Assembly: GCA_944393295.1 (NCBI GenBank)
Contig: CALXZR010000082.1
Coordinates: forward strand, 1 to 13,904
Direction: 5' to 3'
Source: an uncultured Clostridia bacterium
Lineage (GTDB): Bacteria; Bacillota_A; Clostridia; TANB77; CAG-508
Length of the DNA stretch: 13,904 bases
Shown here: positions 1 to 6,650 of the stretch, one piece after another
Numbering within the stretch: the first letter of the stretch is position 1
How the letters are laid out: each line of letters begins with the position of its first letter
Made by a program: the position numbers and the translations under genes
Notes under the pieces: generated by a model
Databases searched by the model: none
What the model was told of the DNA's origin: nothing
What the model saw: only the letters and a program-made list of their open reading frames with translations

Positions 1-1
1 C

Positions 2-1516
2 AACAATATGTTAGTAACAGATATTAGACAATTATCTAGCATAATAGCAAATTGTACAGTAATAGAATTACCATCAAAATATTATGCAGTATTGGAAGGA
101 AGTACAAGAAGAGAATATAGAAATATGAGCTTAACAGATAGTAGTGATGAGATATTAGCATTAGAAGGAGATACAACTTGTGAGGAATTAAGTTTAGAAG
201 GAAATTCAAATTTAGGAGCAACAGAAGCTGGAAAAGAGAAATTAATAGAAATATTAGGAAGTATGATGAACTTAAAAGCATTACAGCTAAAAGGACTAAA
301 AAATTTAGATAGTCTAGAGTGGATAAAAAATATGCCAAATTTAGTAGAGTTAGACTTAAGAGGAACAGCAATCACAGATTTAAGTTTACTAAATACTTAT
401 GGGACAAAATTAGAGACTTTGTTAATTGATAATGAAGGAATAGATTTAGCTGGAATACAAACAACCATAAATAGATTAGGAGACTCAGGATATACTAAGA
501 CTTTATTAAATATTTGGAATACTAATAGAAAAAGCGGATTACATATATCAAATCAAAATTTGGCTAATAAATTGAAAGAATGTACAGAACTTACAAAATT
601 TTATATAACTAGTCCATCTGAACTTTCAGGAATAACTTATGATTTAAGTAATTGCACAAAATTAAAAGACTTTAATTCAAAATATGGAAATAGAGTAAAA
701 TATATTTTCCCAGAAAATATAGAAACTATAAGATTTAGTTATTCTGAGATAACACCAGATATAAGTAGATGCAAAAATATAATAACTTTTTATTATAGTG
801 ATCCTTATAACTTGGGAAATTCAGCTTTAAAAATATTATTTGAAGATTTAGGAAATTGCCCTAATTTAAAATCAGTTACTATTAGTGCTTTAAAAACAGA
901 AACAACCCTAGAAGGAATAGAAAATTTAGGTAAAACTAAAATAGAAACTTTAAATGTTTCAGGGGGATATAATTCAAATTGGATTCCACCATTAAAGACG
1001 GAATTAGTTAACATAGACGGAATAGGAGAGTTAAAAACATTAAAAACTTTAACAATGCATTATACAAAGGTAACTAATTTAGATGCATTAGCAGGATGTA
1101 CAAACTTAGAAACTTTAAATGCTCAATATGGACAATTAAACAATATTTCTGGAATAGCAAATTGTACAAATTTAAAAATTTTAGATTTTAGTGGAAATAG
1201 TACAATTCAACATAGCTCAATATATGATTTAAAACCGTTGACTAATTTAACAAAACTAGAGCAAATTAATTTATATTATAATAGTGTTAGTAATTTAACA
1301 GGATTAGAGAATTTAGTAAACTTAACTACGCTAACGCTAAGCAATAATGCGATTACAAATACAGTAGTTACAGAAAATGGAGTAGTAAATAATTTACAAA
1401 TATTAGCAGATTTGAATAAAAGCAAACTTAGAAAATTATATTTATCAAACAATAAAATAGATGATTTCACTATATTAAAAAATATAACAAATTGGGAAGA
1501 TAAAGGTGGCTGGTAG
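2..1516 (+). CDS. Leucine-rich-repeat protein, 5'-truncated by the window edge
   Basis: The reading frame is open to the window edge. The first ATG is at 8, but no ribosome binding site precedes it and the codons before it are sense codons, so this is most likely the 3' portion of a longer gene. The visible roughly 500 residues contain leucine-rich repeats of the bacterial SDS22/internalin-like kind: units such as NLVELDLRGTAITDLSLL, NLTTLTLSNNAITN and KLRKLYLSNNKIDDFTIL follow the pattern LxxLxLxxNxI. Repeats are regular at about residues 85-135 and again from 330 to the end; the middle is divergent. Such proteins in clostridia are usually surface-exposed binding proteins, but the N-terminus that would carry a signal peptide is missing. 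No LPxTG motif or C-terminal membrane anchor is visible; the protein ends just after the last repeat (KGGW). The next gene starts 10 nt downstream with its ribosome binding site over this stop, so the two are co-transcribed. The ligand is unknown. Confidence 0.85.
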   Translation, partial: NNMLVTDIRQLSSIIANCTVIELPSKYYAVLEGSTRREYRNMSLTDSSDEILALEGDTTCEELSLEGNSNLGATEAGKEKLIEILGSMMNLKALQLKGLKNLDSLEWIKNMPNLVELDLRGTAITDLSLLNTYGTKLETLLIDNEGIDLAGIQTTINRLGDSGYTKTLLNIWNTNRKSGLHISNQNLANKLKECTELTKFYITSPSELSGITYDLSNCTKLKDFNSKYGNRVKYIFPENIETIRFSYSEITPDISRCKNIITFYYSDPYNLGNSALKILFEDLGNCPNLKSVTISALKTETTLEGIENLGKTKIETLNVSGGYNSNWIPPLKTELVNIDGIGELKTLKTLTMHYTKVTNLDALAGCTNLETLNAQYGQLNNISGIANCTNLKILDFSGNSTIQHSSIYDLKPLTNLTKLEQINLYYNSVSNLTGLENLVNLTTLTLSNNAITNTVVTENGVVNNLQILADLNKSKLRKLYLSNNKIDDFTILKNITNWEDKGGW

Positions 1517-1519
1517 GAG
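1515..1519 (+). promoter_or_regulatory. Ribosome binding site of the small membrane protein
   Basis: AGGAG lies over the TAG stop of the LRR gene, with 6 nt to the ATG at 1526. It decides the start of the next gene: no comparable site precedes the in-frame GTG at 1576, which lies inside the membrane helix. Confidence 0.75.
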
Positions 1520-1525
1520 ATGTAT

Positions 1526-1764
1526 ATGAAAAATAAAAAATTATTTTATTTATAATTATTGCAATAGCAATAGTAGTGATTTTCTTATTTATAAGAAATA
1601 GAAATAAAGATATCAAAGTAGAAAATAATGTACAAACAGAAATAACTTATAATGAAAGCGAAGGTATGTATGAAATAAGAGATGAGAATAATGAAGTTAT
1701 TGCAAACTCAGTAGATAGAGCAACATTGCAGATATATGTAGATGATCCAAATTATAATCCATAA
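1526..1764 (+). CDS. Small single-pass membrane protein, frame broken by one base at an A run
   Basis: The ATG at 1526 has a good ribosome binding site but runs into TAA at 1553-1555 after nine codons (MKNKKLFYL). The next frame, open from 1537 to the stop at 1762-1764, encodes an excellent transmembrane helix (IIIAIAIVVIFLFI) followed by a charged domain of about 50 residues ending VDDPNYNP. Adding one A to the run of six at 1535-1540 joins the two parts as MKNKKIILFIIIAIAIVV and so on, a typical small anchored protein of 79 residues with basic N-terminus, one helix and an acidic extracytoplasmic tail. The break may be a real mutation, a homopolymer error in the assembly, or slippage on the A run. 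A start at the internal GTG 1576 would cut the helix in half and is unlikely. The gene follows the LRR gene in one operon and precedes its terminator. I do not recognise the tail domain. Confidence 0.65.
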
Positions 1765-1796
1765 AGAATAAACAAAATTTTAATAAACTAATATCA

Positions 1797-1839
1797 GAGT
1801 GCTAACAAATAAAATATTTGTTAGCATTCTTTATTTTTT
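1797..1839 (+). terminator. Rho-independent terminator of the LRR operon
   Basis: A 15-bp stem (arms 1797-1811 and 1815-1829, one G-U pair) with an AAA loop is followed by TTTATTTTTT. The core arms are GCTAACAAATA and TATTTGTTAGC. It begins 32 nt after the small membrane protein gene. Confidence 0.9.
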
Positions 1840-1848
1840 AATAATGAA

Positions 1849-1931
1849 CTTTGAGAAGTGTATCCAGAGTTTATCTCAAAGCCTACCTGTTTTTGAGCAC
1901 AACTTACAAAAACAGCTAAAAACATTTTGCT
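1849..1931 (+). other. Cluster of three hairpins in the gene-free stretch before miaB
   Basis: Between the LRR operon terminator and the miaB promoter there is no gene but three hairpins in a row: arms CTTTGAGA (1849-1856) and TCTCAAAG (1874-1881) with a 17-nt loop; arms CTGTTTTTG (1887-1895) and CAAAAACAG (1907-1915) with an 11-nt loop; and a small one, AGCTAAAA (1914-1921) with TTTTGCT (1925-1931), with one bulged base. None is followed by a U tract, so they are not ordinary terminators. I see no match to a known riboswitch or T-box core. It could be a small RNA, a remnant, or chance in AT-rich DNA. Confidence 0.4.
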
Positions 1932-1950
1932 AAATAATGAATTTATCCCC

Positions 1951-1979
1951 TTGCAAAAGCACTTGTTTTGTTATAGAAT
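1951..1979 (+). promoter_or_regulatory. Sigma-A-type promoter of miaB
   Basis: TTGCAA (1951-1956), a 17-nt spacer, and TAGAAT (1974-1979). Transcription would start near 1986, giving a leader of about 20 nt to the GTG at 2006. The same -35 hexamer with the same spacing occurs at 6569. A promoter here excludes the longer reading frame starting at 1937. Confidence 0.6.
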
Positions 1980-1990
1980 ATAACGGAATT

Positions 1991-1996
1991 AGGAGG
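1991..1996 (+). promoter_or_regulatory. Ribosome binding site that fixes the miaB start
   Basis: A perfect AGGAGG lies 9 nt before GTG 2006. The ATG at 1937 has no such site, and the 23 residues it would add are low in family resemblance. Confidence 0.85.
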
Positions 1997-2005
1997 ACTA
2001 TAAAA

Positions 2006-3388
2006 GTGGAAAAAGCCCAAGAAAATTTTATACAAAAAGTTAAAGAAAAAAATGATGGTAAATATAAAAAATATTATATACTAACAATGGGATGCCAATT
2101 AAATGAGAATGATTCAGAAAAATTGGCTGGAATGCTAAACGAAATGAATTATGCAGAAACACAAAATATGCAAGATGCTGATATTATAGTTTTTAATACT
2201 TGTTGTGTTAGAGAAAATGCAGAAGAAAGATTATTTGGAAAAATAGGAGAAATAAAAAAATTAAAAGAAAACAAGCAAGTCTTACTAGCCATTGGTGGCT
2301 GTATGATGCAAGAAAAAATAATGCTTGAGAAAATTAAACAAAGTTATCCTTTTGTAGATATTATTTTTGGAACACATACTATGCAAAATTTACCAGAGTA
2401 TGTATATAAAGCTTTAATTGAGCAAGAAAAGGTAAAAGATGTAATAGATATAGATGGAGAAATTTATGAAGGTTTACCAATAAAAAGAAACGACAAGTTT
2501 AAAGCATCAGTTACTATTATGTATGGATGTAATAATTTTTGTTCTTACTGTATAGTTCCTTATGTAAGAGGAAGAGAAAGAAGCAGAAGTCCAGAAAATA
2601 TTTTAAAAGAAGTTCAAGATTTAGCAAAAGAGGGCTATAAGGAAATTACTTTATTAGGACAAAATGTAAATTCTTATAAGGGAAATGATAAAATAAAAAA
2701 TTTTGCAGATTTGTTAAATGAAGTTTGTAAAATTGAAGGAATAGAAAGGATAAGATTTATATCTCCTCATCCAAAAGATTTTACAGATGATGTAATTGAA
2801 GCTATCGCAAATAATGAAAAAATATGCAAAATAATTCATTTACCACTTCAATCTGGAAATACAAAAGTATTAAAAGAAATGAACAGAAAATATACTAAAG
2901 AACAATATTTATCTTTAGTAGAAAAAATGAAAAAAAGAATACCAAATGTTGTTTTTTCAACAGATATAATAGTCGGATTTCCAGGAGAAACAGACGAAGA
3001 ATTTGAAGATACTTTGGATGTGGTTAGAAAAGTAAACTATGAACAAATATTTATGTTTATTTATTCAATAAGAAGTGGAACTGTTGCAGAAAAAAGAACA
3101 GACCAAATTCCAGAAGAAATTAAACATAAGAGATTTGATAAATTAAAAGAACTATACGACTCTCATGTAGATGAAAACAATGAAAAATATATAGGAACTG
3201 AGCAGAAAGTATTAATTGAAGGTTATAGTAAAAATAATGAAGAAATGTATACAGCTAGAACAGATACAAATAAAGTAGTAGTATTCAAACCAGTAGAAGG
3301 ACAAAAAATCGGAGATATAGTAAAAGTAAAAATAACAAGTGCACATAAATGGTATTTAAAAGCTGAAATTATATGTGAAAGAGGTTAA
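2006..3388 (+). CDS. miaB: tRNA-2-methylthio-N6-dimethylallyladenosine synthase MiaB
   Basis: Radical SAM methylthiotransferase that converts i6A37 to ms2i6A37 in tRNAs reading UNN codons, in the cytoplasm. With the GTG start the protein has 460 residues, normal for the family. The N-terminal UPF0004 domain has three cluster cysteines in MGCQLNEND (C30), NTCCVRENA (C66) and GGCMMQ (C99). The radical SAM motif YGCNNFCSYC gives C175, C179 and C182 for the second 4Fe-4S cluster. SPHPKDFTDD and LPLQSGN are further family motifs, and a TRAM domain occupies about residues 395-460. The MGCQLNEND, NTCCVRENA and GRERSR motifs favour MiaB over MtaB or RimO. It is the first gene of a run with the 3392 gene and mutS; the miaB-mutS neighbourhood is common in Firmicutes. 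Confidence 0.96.
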   Translation: MEKAQENFIQKVKEKNDGKYKKYYILTMGCQLNENDSEKLAGMLNEMNYAETQNMQDADIIVFNTCCVRENAEERLFGKIGEIKKLKENKQVLLAIGGCMMQEKIMLEKIKQSYPFVDIIFGTHTMQNLPEYVYKALIEQEKVKDVIDIDGEIYEGLPIKRNDKFKASVTIMYGCNNFCSYCIVPYVRGRERSRSPENILKEVQDLAKEGYKEITLLGQNVNSYKGNDKIKNFADLLNEVCKIEGIERIRFISPHPKDFTDDVIEAIANNEKICKIIHLPLQSGNTKVLKEMNRKYTKEQYLSLVEKMKKRIPNVVFSTDIIVGFPGETDEEFEDTLDVVRKVNYEQIFMFIYSIRSGTVAEKRTDQIPEEIKHKRFDKLKELYDSHVDENNEKYIGTEQKVLIEGYSKNNEEMYTARTDTNKVVVFKPVEGQKIGDIVKVKITSAHKWYLKAEIICERG

Positions 3389-3391
3389 AGC

Positions 3392-3847
3392 ATGACAAAT
3401 AAAAATGAAATGATTTTTATTAATAAAATATTGAATACAGAATTAACTATAAGAAAAACAGCAAAACAATTTGGTCTAAGAAGAGATGATTTAATTAGAA
3501 GAATGGAAGAAGCTCTAGCAGGAGATGAAGACAATTTAAAGCAATTAAAACTAGTAATAGTAATTAATAAAATGCTTTTTGATAATTTACCAATGAAAAA
3601 AGCTGCTGAAGAACTTAAACTAACAGAAAAGGAATTAGATAAAAGAATTTTAGCTACTTTGTCTAATAATCCAGATAAATTAAAAAGATACAATGAATAT
3701 AAAAATCCAAATCAAAACAAAATTCAAAAAGCAGCAAAAGAATTTCATAGAAAAAATGCAAGAAAGAATTCTAAAACAATTGAAAATATAAAAAATACAA
3801 ATCCAAACATTACTAAAGATAATACAAATAAAAAGAGTAAAAAATAG
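3392..3847 (+). CDS. Unrecognised protein with two tandem helix-turn-helix-like units
   Basis: 151 residues, starting 3 nt after miaB with AAGAGG (3379-3384) as ribosome binding site 7 nt from the ATG. I do not recognise a named family. Residues 10-53 and 58-101 align without gaps: both begin INK and share K/A/L positions (TIRKTAKQFGL against PMKKAAEELKL, then DLIRRM against ELDKRI, then DNLK against DKLK), about 14 identities in 44 positions. Each unit contains a stretch that looks like a small helix-turn-helix. The last 50 residues are basic and low in complexity (many K and N), as in nucleic-acid-binding tails. No signal peptide or membrane helix is visible. In many Firmicutes the small gene between miaB and mutS is a YmcA/YlbF-type gene; this one does not look like that family. 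DNA or RNA binding is an inference only. Confidence 0.85.
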   Translation: MTNKNEMIFINKILNTELTIRKTAKQFGLRRDDLIRRMEEALAGDEDNLKQLKLVIVINKMLFDNLPMKKAAEELKLTEKELDKRILATLSNNPDKLKRYNEYKNPNQNKIQKAAKEFHRKNARKNSKTIENIKNTNPNITKDNTNKKSKK

Positions 3848-3871
3848 ATTTTTAGAAATGGAGCAAAATAA

Positions 3872-6484
3872 ATGGCAGAAGTATCACCTATGATGCAAAA
3901 TTATTTAAATACAAAAGAGCAATATAAAGATTGCATTTTGTTTTATAGATTAGGAGATTTCTATGAGATGTTTTATGATGATGCTATTACAGCATCTAGA
4001 GAACTAGAAATCACTTTAACAGGAAAAGCTTGTGGTACAGAAGAAAAGGCACCAATGTGTGGTGTCCCTTTTCATGCTGCAGAAATATATATATCAAGAC
4101 TAATAGCAAAAGGTTATAAAGTTGCTATTGCAGAGCAATTAGAAGATCCAAAACAAGCAAAAGGAATAGTAAAAAGAGATGTTATTCGTGTAGTTACTCC
4201 AGGTACTGTTATTGAAACTAATATGCTTGAAGAAAAGAAAAATAATTATATAATGGGAATTGTAAAAAAAGGCTTGTACTATGGCTTAGCAATTTGCGAT
4301 ATAAGTACGGGAGATTTTTATGCTACTCAAATAAAATTGCCAGAAAATAATTTTGAAAAATTATTAGATGAATATGCTAGATACGTTCCAGCAGAAATTG
4401 TTGTAAACGAAACTATGGGGTTATCTACAAAAGAGATAGAAACTATGAAAGACAGGAATAGTACTTTTGTAACAATTAGAGAAAATGAAATGTTTGCAGA
4501 GGATGAAAATATTTTATTAAAACTTTATACCATAGAAGATAGCTTTGGAAAGAAAAAGGAGAGTTTAAAAGATGTTAAATTAGCAGTACAGGCTATAAAT
4601 GGATTACTAAATTATTTTTCAGAAACTCAAAAGGTAAAATTAGAGCACATAAATAAAATAAAACTATATGAAGTAAAAAAATATATGGCTTTAGATATTA
4701 ATGCAAGAAGAAGTTTAGAGCTTACAGAAAGAATGAGAGATAAGTCTAAAAGAGGAACTTTAATATGGGTTTTAGATAAAACTTCAACTTCAATGGGAGG
4801 AAGACTTTTAAGAAGATGGATAAATGATCCTTTATTAGATGTTAAAGAAATAAATGAAAGATTAGAAGCAGTAAAAGAACTAAAAGATAATATAATGCTA
4901 AGAGGAGAATTAACAGAAATTTTAAAAAAAGTTTATGATATAGAACGTTTAGCAGGAAAAATATCTTATGGAAATGCTAATGCAAGAGATTTAATTTCTT
5001 TAAAAAATTCACTTTCTCATTTGCCAGAGCTAAAAGAACTATTAAATTCTACAAAAGCACCACTACTACAAAAGCTTTATTCAAACTTAGATGAACTAAA
5101 AGATATTTGTAAACTAATAGATGATGCTATTGTTGAAGATCCTCCTATAAGTGTTAAAGAAGGAGGCATTATAAAAACAGGATATTCTAAGGATATTGAC
5201 GAATATAGGAATGCTTCAACAGACGGAAAAAGATGGATTGTAGAGCTAGAAGCAAAAGAAAAAGAATTAACAGGAATAAAAAATTTAAAAGTGGGATATA
5301 CAAGAGTATTTGGTTACTATATAGAGGTTACAAAATCTTTTCTAAATCAAGTTCCAGAAGACAGATATATTAGAAAACAAACTCTAACAGGCGGAGAAAG
5401 ATTTATTACAGAAGAATTAAAACAAATAGAAGGAAAAATATTAGGAGCAGAAGAAAAAGTTATTGCATTAGAATATAATGAATTCGTAAAAATAAGAGAC
5501 GAGATTGGCAAAAATATTGAAAGACTTCAAACTTCAGCTACTGCAATAGCTACAACAGATGTGTTAAATAGCTTAGCAATAGTAGCAGAAGATAATAATT
5601 ATGTTTGTCCAGTTGTAGACGAATCTGGAAAAATACAAATAAAAGATGGAAGGCATCCAGTTATAGAGCAGATGATAGACAGTGGAAGCTTTGTACAAAA
5701 TGATACAAATTTAGATAAAGAAGAAAATAGAGTAGCAATTATAACTGGACCAAATATGGCTGGAAAATCAACATATATGAGGCAGGTAGCTTTAATTACT
5801 TTGATGGCTCAAATTGGAAGTTTTGTTCCAGCAACAGAAGCAAAAATTGGAATTGTAGATAAAATATTTACTAGAGTTGGAGCTTCAGATGATTTAAGTA
5901 GTGGACAAAGTACTTTTATGGTGGAAATGTCTGAAGTAGCTAATATTTTAAAAGAAGCCACACCAAATAGTTTAGTCATATTAGACGAAATTGGAAGAGG
6001 TACTTCAACATATGACGGACTTTCTATTGCATGGGCTGTTGCAGAATATATTGCAGATAAAGAAAAGGTTGGTTGTAAAACTTTATTTGCAACTCATTAT
6101 CATGAATTGATTGAATTAGAAAATAAAATAGATGGCATCAAAAATTACTCTGTAGCTGTAAAAGAAAAAGGAGAAGATATAATTTTCTTAAGGAAAATAG
6201 TAGAAGGTGGAACTGACGAAAGCTATGGTATACATGTAGCAAAACTAGCAGGTGTTCCAAAAACAGTAGTAACAAGAGCTAATAAAATTTTACAGTCCTT
6301 AGAAAAAGGCGGAGTTAAAATTAAAGAAGAAAAAGAAGATAAAAAACAAGTAGAAGGACAATTCGATTTTTATAATATGACTTTGGCAAATATAGCTACA
6401 GAATTAGATAAAGTAAATTTAAATGAATTAACTCCAATAGATGCTTTAAACACATTAGCAAAAATGAAGGAAATGATGAAATAA
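3872..6484 (+). CDS. mutS: DNA mismatch repair protein MutS
   Basis: ATP-dependent sensor of base mismatches and small loops in post-replicative repair. At 870 residues it is full length. Domain I has the mismatch-reading motif GDFYEMF, with F30 and E32 as the wedge phenylalanine and its glutamate. Connector, lever and clamp domains follow. The ATPase domain has Walker A GPNMAGKST at 626-634, the family segment SSGQSTFMVEM, Walker B LVILDE with D705 and E706 followed by IGRGTSTYDG, and the FATHYHEL histidine motif. Near the C-terminus QFDFY (830-834) resembles a sliding-clamp-binding peptide and the usual LTPIDALN ending is present. TGGAG (3859-3863) lies 8 nt before the ATG. It is probably transcribed with miaB and the 3392 gene, since there is no terminator between them. 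mutL does not follow; a terminator does. Confidence 0.98.
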   Translation: MAEVSPMMQNYLNTKEQYKDCILFYRLGDFYEMFYDDAITASRELEITLTGKACGTEEKAPMCGVPFHAAEIYISRLIAKGYKVAIAEQLEDPKQAKGIVKRDVIRVVTPGTVIETNMLEEKKNNYIMGIVKKGLYYGLAICDISTGDFYATQIKLPENNFEKLLDEYARYVPAEIVVNETMGLSTKEIETMKDRNSTFVTIRENEMFAEDENILLKLYTIEDSFGKKKESLKDVKLAVQAINGLLNYFSETQKVKLEHINKIKLYEVKKYMALDINARRSLELTERMRDKSKRGTLIWVLDKTSTSMGGRLLRRWINDPLLDVKEINERLEAVKELKDNIMLRGELTEILKKVYDIERLAGKISYGNANARDLISLKNSLSHLPELKELLNSTKAPLLQKLYSNLDELKDICKLIDDAIVEDPPISVKEGGIIKTGYSKDIDEYRNASTDGKRWIVELEAKEKELTGIKNLKVGYTRVFGYYIEVTKSFLNQVPEDRYIRKQTLTGGERFITEELKQIEGKILGAEEKVIALEYNEFVKIRDEIGKNIERLQTSATAIATTDVLNSLAIVAEDNNYVCPVVDESGKIQIKDGRHPVIEQMIDSGSFVQNDTNLDKEENRVAIITGPNMAGKSTYMRQVALITLMAQIGSFVPATEAKIGIVDKIFTRVGASDDLSSGQSTFMVEMSEVANILKEATPNSLVILDEIGRGTSTYDGLSIAWAVAEYIADKEKVGCKTLFATHYHELIELENKIDGIKNYSVAVKEKGEDIIFLRKIVEGGTDESYGIHVAKLAGVPKTVVTRANKILQSLEKGGVKIKEEKEDKKQVEGQFDFYNMTLANIATELDKVNLNELTPIDALNTLAKMKEMMK

Positions 6485-6494
6485 AATAGGACAA

Positions 6495-6534
6495 AAAAAT
6501 TCACATTATTTTTAAATTAATAATGTGAATTTTT
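6495..6534 (+). terminator. Rho-independent terminator after mutS
   Basis: A perfect 16-bp stem (6495-6510 with 6519-6534; core TTCACATTAT and ATAATGTGAA) with an 8-nt loop. The descending arm ends in TTTTT and the ascending arm starts with A5, so it could work in both directions, although no gene faces it from the right. Confidence 0.9.
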
Positions 6535-6568
6535 ATATTAAATATTAATAACTTTTTATTAAAACATA

Positions 6569-6597
6569 TTGCAAAAAAAATAATTAATAGATATAAT
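6569..6597 (+). promoter_or_regulatory. Sigma-A-type promoter of the two-component operon
   Basis: TTGCAA (6569-6574), a 17-nt spacer, and a perfect TATAAT (6592-6597). It lies between the mutS terminator and the kinase start at 6651, which leaves a leader of about 45 nt. The rest of the 166-nt gap is AT-rich, with no other feature seen. Confidence 0.8.
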
Positions 6598-6650
6598 TTT
6601 AATGATTAGGAATCTATAAACACAAAAGAAAACTAGAAAGGAAATGAGCT

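Noticed and set aside
36..375. Two - strand frames opposite the LRR gene
   Set aside because: Leucine/serine-rich shadows of the repeat codons on the other strand, no start signal.
1576..1764. Small gene starting at GTG 1576
   Set aside because: It would start inside a transmembrane helix and has no ribosome binding site; the ATG at 1526 plus a frame break explains the region better.
1937..2005. Longer miaB start at ATG 1937
   Set aside because: No ribosome binding site, overlaps the promoter at 1951-1979, and GTG 2006 has a perfect AGGAGG.
3385..3693. Open frame on the - strand opposite the 3392 gene
   Set aside because: It mirrors the + strand gene, has no ribosome binding site, and reads as a low-complexity hydrophobic sequence typical of antisense frames in AT-rich DNA.
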